The notes under the pieces are model-generated. The model had not been told where the DNA came from and searched no databases. It was given only the letters and a program-made list of their open reading frames with translations. The translations under genes were made by a program, and so were the position numbers. A DNA stretch of 29,912 nt from Deltaproteobacteria bacterium. GTDB taxonomy: Bacteria; Myxococcota; Myxococcia; Myxococcales; 40CM-4-68-19. Below, piece by piece: positions 29,518 through 29,912 of the stretch; position 1 is the stretch's first letter, and each line of letters opens with the position of its first letter. The stretch spans positions 1-29,912 of the forward strand of contig VBKQ01000141.1 of NCBI GenBank assembly GCA_005879505.1, read 5' to 3'.

Positions 29518-29912
29518 ATGAGAGCGTCGGTTGGACTTCTGGCGGCGTGCGCGGGTGTGCTGGTGGCCGCGCGAGCCGAGGCTGCTGGACCCAAGATCGG
29601 ACTTTCACTGCCCACCCAGCGGGAAGAGCGCTGGGTGAAAGACCGGCAGACCATGGAGGCGGAGGCGAAGAAGGCGGGCATCGAGCTGCGCGTGCAGGTC
29701 ACCGACAACGACGCCTCCAAGCAGGTCGCGCAGTGCGAGAACCTGATCTCGCAGGGGATCAAGGTGTTGATCCTCGCGCCGCACGATGCCTCGAGCGCCT
29801 CCGTCATCATCGACAAGGCGTCGAAGGCCGGGATCAAGGTGATCAGCTACGACCGGCTGGTGACCGACTCTCCGCTCGACTACTACTACCTGTCGTTCGA
29901 CAACGTGAAGGT
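29518..29912 (+). CDS. xylF: D-xylose-type ABC transporter substrate-binding protein (partial)
   Basis: The first 131 residues of a periplasmic sugar-binding protein cut by the window end. A signal peptide covers residues 1-22 (LLAACAGVLVAARAEA). The mature part reads IGLSLPTQREERWVKDRQTM, then VTDNDASKQVAQCENLISQG, LILAPHDASSASVIIDKAS, VISYDRLVTDSPLDYYYLSF and DNVKV. This is the XylF/RbsB fold with the D-R-L ligand region typical of xylose-binding proteins. The start at ATG 29518 has GGAGG 7 nt upstream. An in-frame ATG at 29488 also has a good site (GGAGGGG) and would add ten residues. XylG and XylH should follow downstream. Confidence 0.88.
   Translation, partial: MRASVGLLAACAGVLVAARAEAAGPKIGLSLPTQREERWVKDRQTMEAEAKKAGIELRVQVTDNDASKQVAQCENLISQGIKVLILAPHDASSASVIIDKASKAGIKVISYDRLVTDSPLDYYYLSFDNVK

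Overview
The window is a GC-rich chromosomal segment from a Gram-negative bacterium. It encodes a maltoporin, two candidate lipoproteins with clear signal regions, and periplasmic binding proteins. Several features point to Myxococcota or a related deltaproteobacterial lineage: an AgmX/PglI-type C-terminal domain, an FHA protein, a DUF6600-like YXWQ-rich protein, and a bacterial mevalonate operon with type 2 IPP isomerase. The taxonomic call is an inference. Gene density is very high. No gene-free stretch exceeds about 200 bases, and I saw no rRNA, tRNA, insertion sequence, prophage or CRISPR array.

Layout. Bases 1-650 hold the 3' end of a probable aspartokinase and an FHA-domain gene. Bases 716-3845 (minus strand) hold an AgmX/PglI-like secreted protein, malto-oligosyltrehalose trehalohydrolase (treZ) and RNase Z, with treZ and rnz overlapping by 4 nt. 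Bases 3956-6512 (plus) hold a membrane-anchored metallophosphoesterase and an ATP-grasp-like protein. Bases 6507-8177 hold a small Cys-rich protein (minus), then ygfZ and a receiver-like protein lacking the usual acidic pair (plus, coupled). Bases 8236-12761 (minus) hold glutamine-dependent NAD synthetase, a DUF6600-like protein, 3-hydroxybutyryl-CoA dehydrogenase and a short protein that I read as a degenerate FtsZ-fold paralogue. Bases 12869-16723 (plus) form a tight operon for the lower mevalonate pathway: fni, mevalonate kinase, diphosphomevalonate decarboxylase and phosphomevalonate kinase, each overlapping the next by 4 nt. Bases 16747-19370 hold a single-domain response regulator (minus), yacG, an LPG-synthase-TM (UPF0104-like) membrane protein and a nucleotidyltransferase-like protein. 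Bases 19390-29447 form an alpha-glucan capture and uptake locus. Bases 29518 onward start a XylF-like pentose-binding protein cut by the window end.

How the genes work together. In the glucan locus a lipoprotein GH13 amylase would cut alpha-glucans at the cell surface or in the periplasm. LamB would pass maltodextrins through the outer membrane, and MalE, MalF, MalG and MalK would import them. A frameshifted glucodextranase-C-like protein and a stand-alone pullulanase-associated (PUD/CBM41-like) protein lie in the same array and probably bind glucan. The distant treZ would use malto-oligosyltrehalose, but no treY is in the window. The mevalonate operon would make IPP and interconvert IPP and DMAPP, with HMG-CoA synthase and reductase encoded elsewhere.

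Most notable: (1) the degenerate FtsZ-like protein; (2) a short dispersed repeat found four times, each copy beginning exactly at the stop codon of an unrelated gene; (3) a MalF permease with a ~340-residue N-terminal extension that looks like a membrane sensor module; (4) a frameshift in the glucan-binding gene between malG and lamB.
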